From Spinacia oleracea (lineage: Eukaryota; Streptophyta; Magnoliopsida; Caryophyllales; Amaranthaceae), in the NCBI RefSeq assembly GCF_020520425.1, contig NC_079492.1:143933861-143997860 (forward strand): 64,000 bases of DNA, in the 5' to 3' direction. The position numbers and the translations under genes are program-made. The notes under the pieces are model-generated. The model saw only the letters and a list, made by a program, of their open reading frames with translations. It was not told the DNA's origin and ran no database searches. Below, one piece after another: positions 45,726 through 63,082 of the stretch (its first letter is position 1; each line of letters opens with the position of its first letter).

Positions 45726-47648
45726 TTAATTACATCTATCGACGTGTGCAAATTTTATACTAGATATAGATTTAATTATTTATCCCAAAATTATACGAAC
45801 TTATTTGAACTTACGTTTTATGGACTATTTGAAAAGTACTAACAAAAAAAGGTCTTGGTGTGTCTTATATCTCATTTTGGTTAATAAGATCTTAGTTTTT
45901 CTTGATGACTTTTCGTCATGGGGCTAGGCCATGCGTATCAAGGAGACGAGTTATCCACTTTGAACCCAAGAGAAGGTTCTTTCTAAAACCAATTGCAACG
46001 GGATGAATAGCTCTCTAAACTTACAAGTTTGTTATTAATTATGTTCACTCTTATTCGAAATGGGACAACTTAACATGTGTATATTTTCATATGGAGTCTC
46101 GCCACTTCCTATCACATGCATGTGGGTTGACCTTAAGCTCAAACACTTTTTCAATGATCCAACTTGGCTCTGATACCTTGGAAAATACGGGTCAGGGCCG
46201 CACTCGTCATTAAAAGAGAGAGTCCACTTCACAAGCCTGAGAAAAACTGTGATTCAATACTCCGCCTCACATGCGAGCGTGTTGAGATCTATTGACCTAC
46301 ATTGACGAAGAATGGAGAGAATGACTAACGTCTAAGTTTGTATGCTACTCCAACTACTGTCAATTGGTTTAGGATGAAAATCGATGGACTTATACGTGGT
46401 ATTTTCTATTGCGTTGACGTAAGTCTATCGGTTTAGTCCCAGTGAAGTTATTCCAATACAAGCCCGATTGAATTTATGGATTTTATTAGTGAAAGAAATG
46501 TGTCTTTCACCCAATGTGCATTAGTCTAATACCAAGGTTCAAATTAATTACAGAATAATTAATTCAGTAAGATCAAGCGACTGGAACAACTAGTAGGAGC
46601 AATGTATTCGACCCGTGATTTTTAATCCTTCTTAGGCTCACAACTTACTGTTGACTGAATCTACAAGGTCACACCAATGACATAAAATAGACCGTCGAAT
46701 TAAATGAATTGAAAATTCATTTAATGGCTATTTGGAATTTAGTTCAGAAAACGTAATATATATGATAAGACGTTGGATTGTAACCGTATATCTTGTTGCG
46801 TATATTCGTAGAATGGACCAAATAAAAAATCATATCGTACGATATTGGATCGTCAAATACTATACGATATGTATATTGGTCACATGGCCTATCAGTTGCA
46901 TACGAAGGGTGTGGATGCCAACCCACGAGCCAAGAGCACAAGCGTGCATGGCGGCAAAGGCAACAACAACAACAACAGCAAGCCCAAGGCTTGGTTGTGC
47001 CGCGCGCGGGTTGGAGCACATCAACAACAACATCCCCAACTATTGGCTTGGGCGCGACCCAAGGCCCAGCGCTAGGCGTGTGCTTGTAGGATGTTGTGTT
47101 GGGTGGCCACAAGGCTTCAAGCTTTTGGTCGGTTGACACATTTAATGCCTATGTTATATTTAATAACCTAAATCGTTTTCTATACAATCAAACCCTAGAG
47201 GAAACTAAGAACCCTAATATCCAGTTTGCATCCAAAGTGAGATTTTCCCTAAAAGCCAAAAACCTTGTGGAATTTCTAAGCTAACAGAATCAAGGCGGGT
47301 CTGAACGTGTCGGTGGACCCTTGTCGTTGGAATTTCACTCTTTAAGGGTTTGGTCCACATAGAGATCGATGATGTCTAATTTTTCTTTAGATGAAATTTT
47401 TGAATAGTTTTTTTTGCCTATTGTTTGTGGTGATTAATCGTAATACACAATCTTTTTTTATATATATACACCCCCGCGCGCATCAGCACGCATCGCGAGC
47501 GTATAAGATTGGTTTTAATAAATTCAACCCAACATCCTAAAGCTAAGTATCAATCAAACTGTATCTTTTGATTAAATACAGATGGAGTACTCCGTATTTT
47601 TTAAATGTTTGTTATCCGGTCAATTTTTACTACTTTAATACAAGCATG
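45726..47648. repeat. Non-coding LTR-retrotransposon-like sequence
   Basis: No gene is supported. 46880-47110 is GC-rich with CAAGGC/GCGCG words and CAACAA runs, and 46740-46890 contains repeated ATATCGTACGATAT/ATACGATATG palindromic words. Both resemble LTR or leader regions of plant copia elements. Overlapping ORFs on both strands at 46732-47139 are composition artefacts. Ends were not found. Confidence 0.35.
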
Positions 47649-47651
47649 ATC

Positions 47652-47997
47652 CACAAATTCTTATTTACATGGGGTGTACGATAAGTATTGTACACCGAAA
47701 TTAAAGTTGACGTAAAATGCTTAAAAGTCACCCTTGTATATGTAAAAGTTATCTACCTTTTAGTAATAAAAAATTTCATTTTAATAAAAAATATTTATTC
47801 AAAATCACTAATTATATATAAAATTAATCATTTAACACTTTAAAATGTTTGTCTAATAACTTTTTTTTAATAATATAAAAGTTAGAGAAAACTGAGTAAA
47901 AGTTAGAGAAACTGGGTAAAAGTTAGAGAAAACTGGATTAAAGTTATGTTGGTGCACAATAAATTTATTGTACAACTTGTGCACGCAAAACCTTTTG
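47652..47997 (+). repeat. Mutator-type MITE with palindromic ends, copy 2
   Basis: It starts CACAAATTCTTATTTACA and ends CACGCAAAACCTTTTG. The flanks AGCATGATC (47643-47651) and AGCATTAAA (47998-48006) are a decayed 9-bp duplication (6 of 9). It carries an internal local expansion of AAAGTTAGAGAAAACTG-type units at 47877-47940. Confidence 0.8.
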
Positions 47998-48827
47998 AGC
48001 ATTAAAACCTAATGAGACTAGTTTTGAACTCTTTTGACCATGTGTTCCCACTCCCCCCACAACTCCACAAATCCACAACTGAAATGTGAAACCCCTATTC
48101 AAAGCCCAAAGAACATGAAGCATCCCACACCCCCATTGACAACAGTAATAAATTCTGCCACCAACACAGTTACACAGGTAAAATTAAATGCCCCAATACA
48201 TTCCAAATGAGTGAGCTTACTTAATTAATTACTTGTCACATCATATAAATTCAACCTAAAAACTCCATAAAGAATGATTAAAAAATTGACCGTGGTAAAT
48301 CAATAACTCCCTCCTCTTCTCAATTCGTGAAACGGGAATAATTTTAAAAACAAATAGAGTACTTATTCGGTTCTTTTTTTTATTCTTTACGTATTATGTT
48401 TTATTTGTCACATTTTAATCTTTGTGTTTGGATTTTTTTTTAAATATATTTTCACTCAAGTGTCTTTAATGTTCTGTCAAAAATTATTTTAAATAATTAT
48501 TTTAACCAATAAAATTTATTGGGATTAAATATCTCACACTTTTCTATTGATACATTAAATCTTTTTCACTATCTCAAAGTTAAATTTTGGATAAAAATAA
48601 ATGAATTTTTACCCACTTTAATTAGTTGCTAAATTGCGTACATCAACAAATCAAAAAACTAAAAAGGGACGAAATCGAGTAGTACTTTTTTGTAGGATTA
48701 GTTTTCGTTTTTTTTTTAATCTCTTCCTATCTTATTATCCATAAAAACGAGTTAGAAATTACTGTTACCTGATTTATTTTCCTTATCCAAAAAATGAATT
48801 ACTCCGTACCTCTTCCTTTTTCAGTTA
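47998..48827. other. AT-rich spacer upstream of the cellulase gene
   Basis: No gene or RNA was recognised. It separates two oppositely oriented copies of the same MITE. Confidence 0.4.
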
Positions 48828-49153
48828 CAAGAGATCTTGCGCGCACAAGGTGTACAATAAATTTATTGTACACCAAGATAACTTTAACCCATTTTTTGTA
48901 ACTTTAACCTAGTTTTTATTAACTTTTATATTAGTAAAAAAAAGTTGATGGATAAACATTTTAAAGAATTAAATGATTAATTGTATACATTATTAGTGAT
49001 TTTGAAGAAATAAGTTTTATTAAAAAAAAAAAAAATTATCACTATAAAATAGATAACTTTTACATATATAAGCATAACTTTTAAGTATTTTGAGTTAACT
49101 TTTACTACGGTGTACAATAATTATTATACAACCCTTGTAAATAAGAATTTGTG
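48828..49153 (-). repeat. Mutator-type MITE with palindromic ends, copy 3 (inverted)
   Basis: It is the reverse complement of copies 1 and 2. It starts CAAGAGATCTTGCGCGCAC and ends TAAATAAGAATTTGTG. The 9-bp flanks TTTCAGTTA (48819-48827) and TTTCCGTTA (49154-49162) differ at one base. It ends about 260 bp before the likely TATA box of the cellulase gene. Confidence 0.85.
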
Positions 49154-49411
49154 TTTCCGTTAAGTCCACACCGACCCTTCCCAGTAAAGACGAAGACGAG
49201 GGAACCATTCCCACATGACTCTGCCCCTTTTCACAACCGTTTTCTCCTTCTTTCTCTTTTTATTCCAAACCTAAAACTAAAAATCTTAATTTCATTAAAT
49301 AAAATTATACAGTAATTTCCCATAAAAAATAAAATAAAAATAAAATTTCACATTTAATAATGTTCGCCTGTTTTTCTGCACAATTGGCACCTTCCTTTGG
49401 CCCTCATTTCT

Positions 49412-49418
49412 TATATAG
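49412..49418 (+). promoter_or_regulatory. TATA box of the GH9 cellulase gene
   Basis: TATATAG lies about 235 bases before the start codon. It is followed by a CT-rich leader (CTCTCTCTAC, CTTTCTCTCTC), typical of plant 5' UTRs. Confidence 0.55.
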
Positions 49419-49647
49419 ACCCCCTTCACCTCCTCCTTGCTTCCCTCACTCCTCCTCTTCTCTTCTACTTCTCTCTCTACACTCTTTCTCTCTCTTAATT
49501 TACAATTCATCTCTCTCTACATTCCCTTGGTGGGTTTATCAATTTTTAGTGATAAACCGCACCAACATTGTCTTTGTTACACACAGTATTACACTAATAC
49601 ACCTTAAAAAAAACTGGGAATTTTTTGACCAGAATTTGACGTTATAA

Positions 49648-55601
<5,954 letters not shown>

Positions 55602-57406
55602 GGAAAAATGAAGCTCAGGTTTATTTGTTCATAAACTTGGAGTTGTGGATGTAACAATTGTGCAGCGTATACTAGGAGTCGAGTCAAGTTTTTTTTTTTT
55701 ATTACTTTTGGAGTTGATAGTTCTATATATCTGAGTGGATGATGATAGGGCTGTAGGAGAAGAAACGCTTTAGAGTAATAAGAGTGTTAAGGTAGGAGGA
55801 CGAAAGGTGTGAAGAGACGAAATCAAATATGAGTGCTCATCCTCTTTCATCCCCGCCTTCACTGCTTATATATATGTAGAATTTGCAAGAGCGATTGTGA
55901 GAAGAGAAGATGGGAAAAAACAGCTTCTCGAGTGATACGGAGTACTTGTTGGGAGTGTTTTTAGTTCCTTTCATGTAGTTCAAGAGAGAGAGAGTGTGTA
56001 TGCTTCTAAGGTGTGACTTTTTCGTCATTTTTGTGTTTGATGTTGTAAACTCTGCAACATTTCCTTTTCTGATTTGAATGAATATAGATTTCGGCATTTT
56101 GTGTAAAAATGGTGTATCATCTTTGTTTGCCCTCTAATTATACTCTTAGAACAAATCCCTTCTTTTTAAGCATTTTTTCAGGCCATATTATGTTCATCAA
56201 CATGTTATAAAGTTTCACAAGAAATGGCAATCTATGCCAAACTATTTTTAATGCAGGAAGACTGTTTTATGTTAGCCTGCAGGCTGCAGCCTCTGAATCA
56301 GGTTCCTTTTTAACTGCTTATGAAGTTATGATGACGCGACTCTCGAGTGTAATGTTTGCAAAGGAGGATGGGTTATGAACTTACTAGTTAATGCACCTAC
56401 TCCATATTCCACTCCCTCTGTATCGTCTCAAACAGAAAAGAATGGTCTAACTCAAAGTTTAAATTCAACTATTTACCGACCTCACTTTTTTCTCTTACCT
56501 TTTCTTAAGTTTTACCTTATGATTTGAGATTCAGCCCGGGGAGTAAATGATTTTGGCACACCAATTGATTTAGCTACACAACTGTATTCACAGGAAGTGT
56601 GCCAAAATCAAAAAAATTTGTTTGCTAAAACCAGCTTAATGCATCTACTCCATATTCCACTCCCTTTGTATCGGCTCAGAGTTGAACTTTCACTGAAAAG
56701 AATGGCCTACCTCAATGTTTACATTCAACTATTTACCACCCTTTCTCAAGTTTTACCTTCTGATTTGGGACTGATCCTTAGGGGATATGATTTTGGCACG
56801 CCAAAACGTTGATTTAGCCATACCACTGTGAGAAACAGTTTTTAGTGCTCTTCTCACAGCGACAGGTTCGAGGTTAGGATATGTGCTAAGGCTCGGAGTG
56901 TTACAGTCACTGCGCAGGGCCTGCCTGATTAGTATGTTTCTGTAGCTGTTTGTAGTGACCTGTTCTTTTTGAAGGTTCCTCTCGTGCACAAGACAACCAA
57001 GAGCTTCTTACATACAGGCATACAGCAAAGAATCTGGTATGCTATAAAAGAACAAAACTAAAAAATCTAGTATGCTATGAAGAAAAAAACCCAAGTATAT
57101 ATCGATAAAGTGGCAATTTACAACAAGATAAATGAGCCTGGCTGACAAATTTCTGCACCAGAGTCATTCAATCATACATCTTACAAACCGAAAACTATAT
57201 TGATCAACAGACAATTTCTGCTCATACAGAAATAACTCAATGCAGGAGTTTTATTACTTTATAGTATCTGCTTTCTCAGTATACAACTCTCAGAAAATAG
57301 ACGAGAAGCCGAAGCCCGTGTCTGATTTCTGTTTGGGGAAAAAACATCCATCCTTTCTATTGTGCATGCTAAAACTACCAAAAGATACAAATTACCCAAT
57401 CACAAA
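55602..57406. other. Intergenic region with a 190-bp direct duplication
   Basis: It contains the cellulase 3' UTR, with AATGAATATAG near 56077 as a possible poly(A) signal. 56391-56585 and 56639-56828 are diverged direct copies, each starting ATGCA(C/T)CTACTCCATATTCC and ending with GATTTTGGCAC and TTGATTTAGC words. No gene is recognised. Confidence 0.5.
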
Positions 57407-57419
57407 GAAAATACTGAAC

Positions 57420-57616
57420 CAACTGGGGTTGGCGTGAGTGGTAATTAAAGGCCTCTTGCTCCTTAACCAAGGTCTCGGGTTCAAACCTTAGGTATGGAAA
57501 AACCCTCAGCTGGGAGAGAAGCTGCCCATCGAGGTACCATGCAAACTTCCACGAGAAATTAGTCCACTCGCTAAAAGCGGTAGGAGCTCCTCGTAGTAGA
57601 ACCAAAAGAAAACAAG
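57420..57616 (+). repeat. tRNA-derived SINE
   Basis: Pol III A-box-like TGGCGTGAGTGG (57430-57441) and B-box GGTTCAAACC (57478-57487) lie at tRNA-like spacing. Flanks GAAAATACTGAAC (57407-57419) and GAAAATACCGAAAC (57617-57630) look like a target-site duplication. The body is about 197 bp and ends in an A-rich stretch. Confidence 0.7.
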
Positions 57617-57784
57617 GAAAATACCGAAACTCTACTATGATACACGTATGCTGGGGACGGGAAATGATTTTGACACTCCCAACGTAGACATTTCATGCTC
57701 TCAGTTTTTGTGTAAAGAGTGGATAATGTAAATGTTTGGGAGTGGTGAAATCATTGGCATATGAGTGAATTTCAGAGTATCAGT

Positions 57785-59884
57785 TCAAGTAGATGAGGTG
57801 GCACCATGAGCATGAAGCTGCTCCAATTCAACAACTATGACACTAATGTTATCTTTGCTTCCACGAGCGAGAGCCAACTCCACCAGCATTGCAGCAGAAG
57901 CAGCTGCACACTTTCCAATTGTGCCCTCCATTGGAATCCTACTTACTAATTCACCTGAACAGCATTTCCTCACTAAGTCACAGGCCGTCTCATTGGATAC
58001 CACGTCCCATAATCCGTCACTAGCAATTACCAGGAAGTTTTCTGATATAGCGCGTTTGTGTACTGTCACGTCAGGTGTAGATATCACGTATTGATTAGGA
58101 TGTTCGTCCCCTGCAACAGCTACAAAAGTTAGTGACTAGTTGTTTCAATTTTGAGGAAAGTGAGTTTTTTAAGTGTATAACATTGACATTACCTCCTGTA
58201 GAAGATCCTGCTCTCTCCCTTTCATCTCGCCCCTCTGGCTGCATTCACAAGGAGAAAGACATTGTTTACTGAATCAACACATTTTGACCAAAAAGCTCTA
58301 ACAAAAATTGGTCAAATGAGAAGTAAAATGAGACGGAGGGATTATGTCATAGACAATAACATAATCAAATGTCAAGGAATAAGTATGTATTGTCAATGAC
58401 CAGATTTATGTTTGGAGGTGCACTAGGAGAACCTTAACAAGTTAAAGGGCACTTTGAAAGGATTCCATAAACATGTTAGCCATTTAGCTTTACCAGCCTT
58501 TTGCTAAGTCTAGCAAAACAGCCAGTTGGAAAGGAGGAGTACTCTGTATATGGTGCAGAACAACCTTGGCACCACACCATAAGTGATCCTAGGATTTCCA
58601 GCAAGTAGCAACTCATAAATGATATTGTGAGTGTAGTCATTAACCATTTCCTAGTTGACTACTGTACTACTTTCGATAACCACAAGTGAACCTAGGATTT
58701 CTAGCAAGTAGCAACTGATAAAAGTTGCTTTCAATATTCCACATTTATTCTGGTAATGAAGGTGGAGGGATTCGAACCTGAGACTTATTGTACACAGATT
58801 TTCAACCTTAACCACTAGGCCAGCTATAAGTATTTATTAGTTGTACAATACTTTGGTATTAATAGTTAAACATATAATGTACTTATGTTATTATTTTCGA
58901 ACGTAACTCAATATATGTCTAAATGTTGAACTTTGACATTTTAAGCTCGAAAAAACTTGATACTCGGCTTCAGCAAAAATGCGAGTGTTACAAGCACAAC
59001 ACTTAGCTTAGTCTCAACTCAATTCGTTAATAGACTTAACAGCTAACGAGTCCGGATCCTCTAGAGTTGTATCTAAACCATACATTTTAAAATCAATGGC
59101 TCATATTAATGAGAAAAAAATAGGGGGATTTTGGAAAGATAATATATGAACCATTGATTTTTCATTCAATGGTTGATATGCTACAACTCTATCTTGTAGA
59201 GTTATTTTAGAACTCTAGAGGATCCAAAACCACAGTTAACACCCCTCACAATGAGGTCTATGACGTGGTGAATCTTGTACCACACATTATAAATTCTACC
59301 AATATAATGTACTTCATGAAATGAGATAGCAATACATACGTATGTAGTGAAGGGAAACGAGATCTAACCTTACGATCACGTGATAAGGGTAAAGCGGCGC
59401 CGTCACTGAACAAAACAACCCTAGAATCTCCACAATTAGCCACCACAATCTCCTCTTTGCCCACCAAAACCACCAATGCCGTCGTCCCCTCCGCCTCCTC
59501 AGTAGGTGAATGGCTTCTTAAACCATCCTCCTTTGCTATCTCATCATCCATCTTAGCGAAGCTAGTTGTCATCACACTCTCCCATTGATCCACCCTCCCC
59601 GCATCAAGGAGTTGCTCCGCCACGACATGGTGGAGCCGCTCCTTACACCTCTGTACAATCCTATTGCTGCCGTGTCCGTCGTACACGGCGAACAAATCAT
59701 AGCTCATCAGTTCATCAGGTAGATCCTTTTCCTGATCAGTGGGATGATGGTTTTTGGTGATTTGGACTAGGGACGGGGCAACAGTAACAGCATCCTCCAT
59801 GGATCGACGGCGGCCAATGACGGAGATGACGCCGTGTGAGATAGTGGTTTTTCCGGTCATGTTTTGCTCCTCTGTGGTTGCCAT
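57785..59884 (-). CDS. Clade A-like PP2C protein phosphatase lacking an internal segment (three exons)
   Basis: Minus-strand exons 59369-59884, 58193-58238 (46-nt micro-exon) and 57785-58110, GT-AG, phases consistent, 295 aa. Exon 1 has GRRRSMEDAV, FAVYDGHG (DGHGS, where DGHGG is usual), EGTTALVV and CGDSRVVL. Exon 3 has VIASDGLWDVVSNETACDLV and GSKDNISVIVVEL, so the metal-binding Asps are present; SNETAC is typical of clade A. In normal members PDxPDExxRxxxAGG is followed by KVIxWxGxRVxGVLAxSRxIGD. Here PEGRDERERAGSSTG joins directly to GDEHPNQYV, so about 20 residues (the Trp-lock Trp and the SRxI of SRxIGD) are absent, and neither flanking intron shows them. Clade A PP2Cs act in ABA signalling. 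Whether this one is active is doubtful. Confidence 0.85.
58745..58830 (-). repeat. tRNA-derived SINE relic in PP2C intron 1
   Basis: On the minus strand TGGCCTAGTGGTTAAGG (A-box) and GGTTCGAATCC (B-box, 58768-58778) are both well preserved at tRNA-like spacing. It lies in the same transcriptional orientation as the PP2C gene. The 3' end and target duplication are unclear. Confidence 0.65.
59054..59225. repeat. MITE-like inverted repeat in PP2C intron 1
   Basis: The ends GGATCCTCTAGAGTT and AACTCTAGAGGATCC are perfect complements. ATCAATGG and CCATTGAT words extend the pairing inward. It is 172 bp and non-coding. No clear target duplication. Confidence 0.65.
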
Positions 59885-60149
59885 GCTGGGTACTGGTGCC
59901 CCTTCAGTAACACTTCGCTGATCTTCTGCATATAAGTATGGGATTTATATATAAGTTAATTAAACTACTACCCACTTGAGTAGTTGATGCAATGTTGTAA
60001 TATACTTGTATATAGTTATACATGTCAATGACCGAATGACGGTGGTATGTTGATATAATGATATACTGAAATTCCGAAACCCGGCCAGCCCTCACGGCAA
60101 ATGAGGATCGGAGTTGAAGAGAATGTTACTATGTTACTAATTCAATTGC

Positions 60150-60156
60150 TTTTATA
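60150..60156 (-). promoter_or_regulatory. Possible TATA box of the PP2C gene
   Basis: TATAAAA on the minus strand lies about 265 bases upstream of the PP2C start codon, a distance that allows a long leader. No other support. Confidence 0.35.
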
Positions 60157-60289
60157 GAGTATAGACTTCATATTATTGGCCTTCAACACTTTCTAACTTT
60201 CAGCAATTTCATTTGGTATAGTGTGGAGCATTACGTGGAATAATACTTAATGTTGGGATTACAATGACTTCATGACCATGTGTCATATG

Positions 60290-61552
60290 TAGAGCTGTCA
60301 AAATAAGTCAGCGGGTCATCTCGGATTTCGGGTCATGATCAGGTCGGGTCGTGTCAGGTCAATATTCCATCCAGGTTGAGTTTGGGTTTTCGGTCGGGTC
60401 GATTTCAGGTCGGGTCATGTCGGATTTTTTCCTATCCCGGGTTCAGTTCGGATCGGGTCACATTTCGATCAGGTTTGATTTCGAGTTCGGATCTTATCGG
60501 GTCGGTTTGTAACAGGTAATTTCGGGTTTGGGTCATCGAGTCGGGTTTAAGTCGGTTTGCAACACAGTTATTTTCGGGTTCGGGTCTTGGTTTGGATCGG
60601 ATAATAATCGGATCAGATAGAATTTAGGTCGGGCCACTCTCAGGGACGGGTCAAACTCGGGTCTAATTATTAACTTATATATTTTAATTATTTTATATTG
60701 TTAAAAATATTGTTTAACTTATTTTAGAGTTAAATTTTATATAGACCAAATAGTCGCGTGTTTTTATCAAGTCAATCCATATATAAAGTGAATATGAATT
60801 ACGAGCCAATGATCGATTTGGTCATCTCAAAATGTGAAAGTGAAAAATATTTACTCCCGCAATTCGAATTTCATGTTTGGAATGAGGTGTAAGGAAGTGG
60901 GTCTCGAGCCAATGCGAGTCTCCTGTGTGATAATGTAACCGTTTTTCTCGTTGTTGAGCACATTGACATAGATCGCGCAGACAAAGAGACAGACTGTCAG
61001 TTAGGATGTAGATTCAATTCTTACCTTTCATCTCATCCGAATTGCAAAAAGTAACTCAAAATTATTGTAAATACACAAGTTTTACTTTACTTTTGTTTAT
61101 TCATATAAAAACGTTAAGCGGTTCAGCACGTTTTAATTTTTTCGCGTTTTAATTTTCAGTATCTAGTAATAAATACTTAAAATAGATTTATCGTTGAAAT
61201 TAATATTTGGTCGTGTTAATGACAAATCAGGTTATCAACAGGTCGGGTAAATCGGGTAGCGGGTTGTCACAGGTCGGGTCAATAGCAGGTTTCATCGAGT
61301 TACAATCGATTTCGGGTTGACATCGGGTCGGGAATCGAACCGACTTTGGGTCATTGTTCGGTCGGGTCAGTTTGGTTATCGGTCATCATCGGATCGGGTG
61401 TCGGGTTCGGATTCGGGTGTTACAACCTCAGGTTAAAATGGGTTATCGATTTTTTGGGACGGGTACAGGTCGGGTTTCGGGTTACCTATTTTACCATAAT
61501 TTCGGGTCATGGTAAGTCACGGATTCGGTCGGATCAGTTTTTGACAGCTCTA
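60290..61552. mobile_element. hAT-like non-autonomous element rich in TCGGG repeats, copy 2
   Basis: The ends TAGAGCTGTCAAAA and TTTTTGACAGCTCTA are inverted repeats. The flanks GTCATATG (60282-60289) and GTCATGTG (61553-61560) are an 8-bp duplication with one mismatch, as for hAT. Both arms are packed with TCGGGT/TTTCGGG words. The AT-rich centre shares TTGGTCATCTCAAAAT and AAATATTTACT with the copy at 13921-14579 on the opposite strand. No transposase is encoded. Confidence 0.75.
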
Positions 61553-62449
61553 GTCATGTGTTTGTTTTCTAAATAAGACCCTCATTTAAATAAAAACAAA
61601 AAGAATTAAAAAAAAAAGAACTTATTAAGGAATTGAACACAAGACCTAAGATATTATGCAATAAGACCCTACCACTACTCTAACTTTGTTTTGTTGACAT
61701 TAAGAAAACTAATTATATTAAACATATGAGGCCCTGTTCCGCCGTTCACCTCGCACACACTCAAAATCGGCCCTGATACTACTAAGCCGCGAAAATGTTG
61801 CATTATGTAGAATCAACTTGACCATCAATATGTTATAAAAATCATAACAAAAGTTGAGATCCTAAAAATCTAAATCGGGACAAATCTAAAAAAATCTCAA
61901 ATGACTGTATTTTTTCTCCTTCACAAATAACAATACAAATGATCAAATGAGCACTTAAAAGTAGTGTAAAGATTAACACGAAGCAATATTGCTAGAACGG
62001 TGCAAGTATTTATTTTGAGGTGTGTAATGCGTATATTGGTGTATACGCTTCGTATACATCAGACTTGTGTGCAACGCTGTAATTAAAGTACACACGTCAA
62101 TCGGGCTGGGATGAGGAAAGGAAGTGGGATATTTTGGGATGGTATTATAAACGTAGTTTAATAAAATAAAATCCCATGTACAGCATTTTCTTTCGTTTAT
62201 CTCCCTGTACACCCAATAACATGAGTCGAGCCCAATACTAATGACGTGGTGGCATACGGCTACGTATGCTAGAAATAATTTACATAGATAAACCCAAGTT
62301 AAGGGCGTATTCAATAGTAGCGTCTAAGATAACAGACCGATGGCATTTTGATATGTACGTATCGCTAGTTGTAAAATTTGTAAGTGGTTAATAAAGTAGC
62401 GATTTAATGTAGCATGTACCATTATGACCTATTCAAAATACTACTTGTA
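61553..62449. other. Gene-free spacer
   Basis: I see no gene or RNA. The 113-codon minus-strand ORF at 61973-62314 has no recognisable domain. Confidence 0.4.
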
Positions 62450-62806
62450 TAATTTATACGGTTTTTTCATGATATGCCCATAAGGTTTCACGAAATTCAC
62501 CAAATACCCCTACGTGTTTCAAAATACATAATATACCCCTATTTAAACTTATTTTGCACCAAATACCCTTGAACTTAACGACCGTTAATGTTCCGTTAGT
62601 GTTATTTTACCTTTATACCCTTACTCATCCAATATTCTACAATTCACTTAAAAATAAAAAAAAATAAAAAAACACTTCTTCTCTTCTCTCCTCTCCTGTT
62701 CCTAGACCCATTCATTTTCATCCCAGATTCCCAATTTCCTATTTCATCATCTTCTTCACTCCATTTTCTCACTCCTGCCATTTTTGCTCTGTTAAAAAAC
62801 AATAAT

Positions 62807-63046
62807 ATGTCTAGCCCATTGATTAGCACTAACCCCAACACGAATCCGTACCCGCCTCCTGATTCGAATCCAACCTTAAACCCATATCCTCCTCCGAGTC
62901 CTGGGTCTAATCTGGTAATGTTGCCGCCACCGCCATCTCCATTGATTTCGCCACCGCCATTGTCAGCTACAGTTTCTAGGGTTTCGATTCATAATGTTCA
63001 GAACCATATTTGGGAGGCGGCTACATCGTATATTTGCTCGGGTTGA
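62807..63046 (+). CDS. Pro-rich ORF in the Pack-MULE
   Basis: The 79-codon ORF follows a CT-rich leader-like stretch (62675-62770). It is rich in Pro, Ser and Asn (PPPDSNP, YPPPSPGSN, LPPPPSPL), then changes to VSRVSIHNVQNHIWEAATSY. It is in the same frame as the next ORF at 63083 but separated by two stops. It looks like the 5' coding part of a captured gene. I do not recognise the parent family. Confidence 0.4.
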   Translation: MSSPLISTNPNTNPYPPPDSNPTLNPYPPPSPGSNLVMLPPPPSPLISPPPLSATVSRVSIHNVQNHIWEAATSYICSG

Positions 63047-63082
63047 TTGTTGGAGGAGAGAGTTTGTTGATTTGTTGTTATT

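Noticed and set aside
46160..46180. Minus-strand GGTATCAGAGCC resembling a copia primer-binding site
   Set aside because: No LTR ending in CA precedes it and no gag or pol follows.
46732..47139. Overlapping ORFs over 130 codons on both strands
   Set aside because: Both strands are open over the same GC-rich repeat-like stretch, and neither shows a domain or splice context.
49360..49647. ORF immediately upstream of the cellulase start
   Set aside because: It overlaps the promoter and leader, is CT-repeat derived, and ends just before the true start codon.
57430..57490. tRNA gene
   Set aside because: A- and B-boxes are present, but the acceptor and anticodon stems do not pair and a target duplication surrounds a longer unit, so it is a SINE.
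59054..59068. Vector contamination (GGATCCTCTAGAG)
   Set aside because: The motif occurs as the inverted ends of a 172-bp MITE-like repeat, and adjacent sequence is not vector-like.
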